Part shown: positions 6,026 through 8,527 of the stretch, piece by piece | Numbering within the stretch: the stretch's first letter is position 1 | Layout of the letters: each line of letters starts with the position of its first letter | NCBI GenBank assembly: GCA_003266145.1 | Contig: MVJJ01000087.1 | Location: 1 to 8,527, forward strand | Reading direction: 5' to 3' | Origin: Methanosphaera sp. SHI613 | GTDB taxonomy: Archaea > Methanobacteriota > Methanobacteria > Methanobacteriales > Methanobacteriaceae | DNA length: 8,527 nucleotides | Program-made: the position numbers and the translations under genes | The notes under the pieces: model-generated | Databases searched by the model: none | What the model was told of the DNA's origin: nothing | What the model saw: the letters and a program-made list of their open reading frames with translations, nothing else

Positions 6026-7684
6026 TTATAAAGCTGGGTTGATTAAGTCACGTTCACCGCTAGGCATAAATTCTCTGATTGCACCTTTTGCGATACATTT
6101 TCTTGGGTTAGCCCAATCGAATAATAAGTTTTTATCAGCAAATGCAACTTTTATGAGAGGGTTGAGTACGAAAGCGTCTCCTCTAGCTGCGTGTGGTGCT
6201 TGAGCAATACCTGCGTATTCAGGTTGGTGACCTACGTTCATTGCGTAGTTAGGATAGTTAGGACCTCTTAATTCGTGGATAAGACCTTCATCACTTCTTA
6301 TGGATAAGGAGTTAGAAGAACCACATTGATCTTGTAAGTCGTAACCGTAGAATCCTAATCTGCTGTGACCTTCTTTGTGTAATAATTGACTTAAGTACCA
6401 TCCGTTTACACCAGCGTTTGAGTTAGCTGTTGCGAATGCTACTGAACAACCTGCACCTGCTGCAAGTACAGCTGCTCTCTGTGATCCACCGAAGTGGTCT
6501 TCGAGTGCTGCAGGGATTTCGTATTGTTCTAATCCGTATAAGGTTACTTCACTAGCAATGTCTCTTACTACATCAGTTGTAGCTTCAGCTTGACATAATC
6601 CACCGTAGTTGGTTTCTACGTAATCTTTACCGTAGTAAATGAAGTCGTCTAAGATTTCATCTGTGTATGCTGCTGTAGCATATTGTGTAAATCCTACACC
6701 ACCAGACATGTATGAACCTAACCATACTTGGTCGTATAATGGTGCTGCTCCACCGATTACTTCTAAGGTTACTTTAGCTGGGTCGTCAGAGATTCTGCTG
6801 GTTTGTACCATATCACTGAATGCACCGAAGGTTACACCTCCAGGTTCATTTGGACCTCTTGCTCTTCTTGATGGCATTGCACTAGCCATTGAAATTACGT
6901 CTGCGTGTTTTGCTGCGTATGAGAAATCAGCAATAGCAGCTTCCCCTGCACATAATTTGTATGCGGAGATGAAACTCATACCGATTTGCATAGCAGACCA
7001 TCTTGAGGTTGTACCTCCGTCACAAGCACGTACTACTAAAGTTGGTACTCTTGATACTTGGTATGTTTTTTTACCTATGTATTTTTTGAGCATTTCAGCT
7101 TGTTCTTCAGGGAATTCTTTGTTGATGTCGATTACAAATCTTTGATCTAATTGGTCGAGTAAGTCATCGTCACCAGTAAAGATTTTTGCGTATGAATCTA
7201 CAACGAGTCCAGGGTCTACTTCAACCATGTGTTCTTGTACAACTGCTCCTCCAGGGAGTGCGTGGTTGATTGTTTCGAGGTATTCGTTGATTGTTTCAGG
7301 AGTTACTTCTACACCAAGTCTTTGTTCGAGTACTCCGTGAGCTGTATCCATACCTACAATTACAGTTCTTTTAATATCATCTACTAATTGTTGAATTGCA
7401 GAGTTGTTACAGAAGTGAAGGTCGTCTCCTTCTACGTATGTGTCTGTTCCAGATACTTGGTATGCCATTAATTTTCTTTGTCCGAGAGGTACACCTATGT
7501 CTGGGTTGTAGAATGGTAATCCTCCACGAGCTTCCATAGCTTTTTCTGCTTGTTCATTAAATTCTCTTTTTCTTGCGGATTGTTCCCATCCACCATAGCA
7601 GTAAAATTTAGTGTTTTCTTCTTTAGGGTCTTCGTCAAATTTTTCTTTTAAAGCCTTTAAGAATAATTTTTTCTCATTATCCAT
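6026..7684 (-). CDS. mrtA: Methyl-coenzyme M reductase II, alpha subunit
   Basis: Alpha subunit of the alpha2-beta2-gamma2 nickel enzyme that reduces methyl-coenzyme M with coenzyme B to methane and the heterodisulfide. The 552-residue length is normal. Counterparts of the known functional residues are present: Q150 (axial ligand of F430 nickel), H260 and R274 (methylated in characterised enzymes), Y335 at the active site, Q402, G447 (thioglycine), D452 and C454 in GFYGYDLQDQC (444-454). The start MDNEKKLFLKALKEKF, YQVSRVPTLVVR (208-219) and MSFISAYKLCAGEAAIADF (236-254) follow the Mrt isoenzyme as I remember it from Methanothermobacter, not McrA. It is the last gene of the operon: its ATG shares one base with the mrtG stop (TAATG), with AGGTGG (7691-7696) 6 nt upstream, indicating coupled translation. 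In relatives the two isoenzymes respond to H2 supply and growth phase; nothing in this window shows regulation. Confidence 0.97.
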   Translation of the reverse strand: MDNEKKLFLKALKEKFDEDPKEENTKFYCYGGWEQSARKREFNEQAEKAMEARGGLPFYNPDIGVPLGQRKLMAYQVSGTDTYVEGDDLHFCNNSAIQQLVDDIKRTVIVGMDTAHGVLEQRLGVEVTPETINEYLETINHALPGGAVVQEHMVEVDPGLVVDSYAKIFTGDDDLLDQLDQRFVIDINKEFPEEQAEMLKKYIGKKTYQVSRVPTLVVRACDGGTTSRWSAMQIGMSFISAYKLCAGEAAIADFSYAAKHADVISMASAMPSRRARGPNEPGGVTFGAFSDMVQTSRISDDPAKVTLEVIGGAAPLYDQVWLGSYMSGGVGFTQYATAAYTDEILDDFIYYGKDYVETNYGGLCQAEATTDVVRDIASEVTLYGLEQYEIPAALEDHFGGSQRAAVLAAGAGCSVAFATANSNAGVNGWYLSQLLHKEGHSRLGFYGYDLQDQCGSSNSLSIRSDEGLIHELRGPNYPNYAMNVGHQPEYAGIAQAPHAARGDAFVLNPLIKVAFADKNLLFDWANPRKCIAKGAIREFMPSGERDLINPAL

Positions 7685-8481
7685 TATTTACCACCTAATT
7701 TACTTTGTAAATCTTTGTTGTAAACTTCTAATCCATAACCACCGTCAGTTCTTGCGAAGTGAATTTCTTCAACTACTTTGATTACTTCAGGGTCGTCTCT
7801 TAAACCTATGTTGTCACTTCTGTAGATAGTAGTGATTTCTTTAAGTTTGTCTTCTGGTAAAGGTTCTCCTACTGAAATAGGTTCGTCGAGTTCTACACCT
7901 ACTTGGTCTTTTACGTATTTAACTACTCCTTCATCTTCATCAAATACATATCTTTGTAATGCGTCGAACATTAAACCGTTTTCATCGAGTCTTAATGAGT
8001 GACCGTGTACGGTTGCTCCTCTTAAACCAGTTTTTGCTGGATCAAAGAATTCTGATTCGATTAATAATTTTGAGGTTTCTTCTAAGTCAGATTCTCTCAT
8101 TTCTACTACTTGTCTTCCTGAGAGTGTACCTGTGTCTACTCCTCTGAATCTTCTCATGTATGATCTTGCTCTGTCGTATGGTTGAGCTGGTGCGTTATAC
8201 ATGGAGTCTGCGAATTGTACGTATCTTATACGAATTCCTTTTTTAGCTCCGTCGATTGGTTCAACGAAGTCTTTCATATCATCTGCTTCAAAGTCCATTT
8301 CATCTAGAGGTGGGTGTACTGTTTTGTAACCTTCCCCTGGGTTTCTGTGACTTAAAAGTTTTACTATATCGTCATCTGCAATACTTCTTAGTATTTCAAG
8401 TTCATAATCTGGGTTTAAGTGTTTTCTACGATTTTCTGCAATCTTACTTTCCCCAGGATAAAATTGTACGTCATATGCCAT
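7684..8481 (-). CDS. mrtG: Methyl-coenzyme M reductase II, gamma subunit
   Basis: Gamma subunit of the same reductase; it contributes to the F430/coenzyme M pocket at the alpha-gamma interface. The 265-residue protein has the usual gamma-subunit N-terminus (YDVQFYPGESKIAENRR, 3-19), PYDRARSYMRRFRGVDTGTL (101-120), SGRQVVEMRE (121-130), whose R123 corresponds to the substrate-contacting arginine of characterised enzymes, and GATVHGHSLRLDENGLMFD (155-173). The ATG at 8481 has a strong Shine-Dalgarno (8487-8493). Its stop codon overlaps the mrtA start by one base. Gene order with mrtA downstream and the presumed mrtD upstream matches the four-gene mrtBDGA arrangement, which lacks the mcrC gene found in mcrBDCGA. 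Confidence 0.96.
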   Translation of the reverse strand: MAYDVQFYPGESKIAENRRKHLNPDYELEILRSIADDDIVKLLSHRNPGEGYKTVHPPLDEMDFEADDMKDFVEPIDGAKKGIRIRYVQFADSMYNAPAQPYDRARSYMRRFRGVDTGTLSGRQVVEMRESDLEETSKLLIESEFFDPAKTGLRGATVHGHSLRLDENGLMFDALQRYVFDEDEGVVKYVKDQVGVELDEPISVGEPLPEDKLKEITTIYRSDNIGLRDDPEVIKVVEEIHFARTDGGYGLEVYNKDLQSKLGGK

Positions 8482-8486
8482 TTACA

Positions 8487-8493
8487 ATCACCT
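8487..8493 (-). promoter_or_regulatory. Ribosome binding site of mrtG, overlapping the upstream stop codon
   Basis: On the minus strand AGGTGAT lies 5 nt before the mrtG ATG and is fully complementary to the conserved 3' end of archaeal 16S rRNA. The TGA inside it is the likely stop codon of the upstream gene, so termination and re-initiation would be physically linked. Confidence 0.8.
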
Positions 8494-8527
8494 GATATAT
8501 TTAACAGTTTCTGATGATTTTGCATTT
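8488..8527 (-). CDS. mrtD: C-terminal end of the upstream mrt operon gene, presumably mrtD
   Basis: Only the last 12 complete codons are visible: in the frame that ends at the TGA within the mrtG ribosome binding site the peptide is NAKSSETVKYIR. The identity comes from context, not sequence: mrtD precedes mrtG in known mrt operons and encodes the operon protein D, which associates with the reductase and is thought to act in its maturation. A second frame stays open through the edge but runs out of frame into mrtG, and the third stops at a TAA (8501-8503), so this frame is the best choice but not certain. Confidence 0.5.
   Translation of the reverse strand, partial: NAKSSETVKYIR

Noticed and set aside
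6639..7145. Long plus-strand open frame opposite mrtA
   Set aside because: It lies entirely antisense to a clearly conserved gene and its translation shows no family features; a shadow of mrtA codon bias.

Overview
The window looks like a low-GC methanogenic archaeon of the Methanobacteriaceae, most likely Methanosphaera or Methanobrevibacter; I cannot separate the two from this sequence. The evidence is two methyl-coenzyme M reductase subunits, an archaeal-type ribosomal protein (L10e), a KEOPS subunit, archaeal TATA boxes, oligo-T terminators and Shine-Dalgarno sequences of the AGGTGAT/AGGTGG type. Intergenic DNA is very AT-rich.

Layout, left to right. (1) On the minus strand is the first 354 codons of ppsA (phosphoenolpyruvate synthase), cut by the window edge. 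Right of it, also minus, is rpl10e. (2) A short plus-strand gene for the KEOPS subunit Pcc1 diverges from rpl10e. (3) A minus-strand pair with a 10-bp overlap encodes a TmcAL-like HxGH nucleotidyltransferase (upstream) and a long SlyD-type FKBP prolyl isomerase with an acidic tail (downstream). (4) pyrC (dihydroorotase) diverges from that pair on the plus strand. (5) A roughly 410-bp non-coding stretch lies between the convergent pyrC and mrtA. (6) On the minus strand is the end of the mrt operon, ...mrtD-mrtG-mrtA, which encodes methyl-coenzyme M reductase isoenzyme II; only the last codons of the presumed mrtD are inside the window.

Most of the window is conserved core archaeal biology: the terminal step of methanogenesis (Mrt), entry of pyruvate into gluconeogenesis (PpsA), pyrimidine synthesis (PyrC), translation (L10e), tRNA modification (Pcc1, possibly the TmcAL-like protein) and protein folding (FKBP). 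The alpha subunit is MrtA rather than McrA by its N-terminus and several internal segments, and it keeps the residues that coordinate F430 or become modified.

The part not explained by known genes is the stretch between pyrC and mrtA. It holds a perfect 14-bp inverted repeat (5768-5781 and 5994-6007) that encloses a nested, bulged stem-loop of about 92 nt (5834-5925), with archaeal TATA-like boxes facing inward from both sides. It could be an undescribed small RNA, a structured transcript-end region or a small miniature element. I do not recognise it as a known RNA family, and its strand is unresolved.
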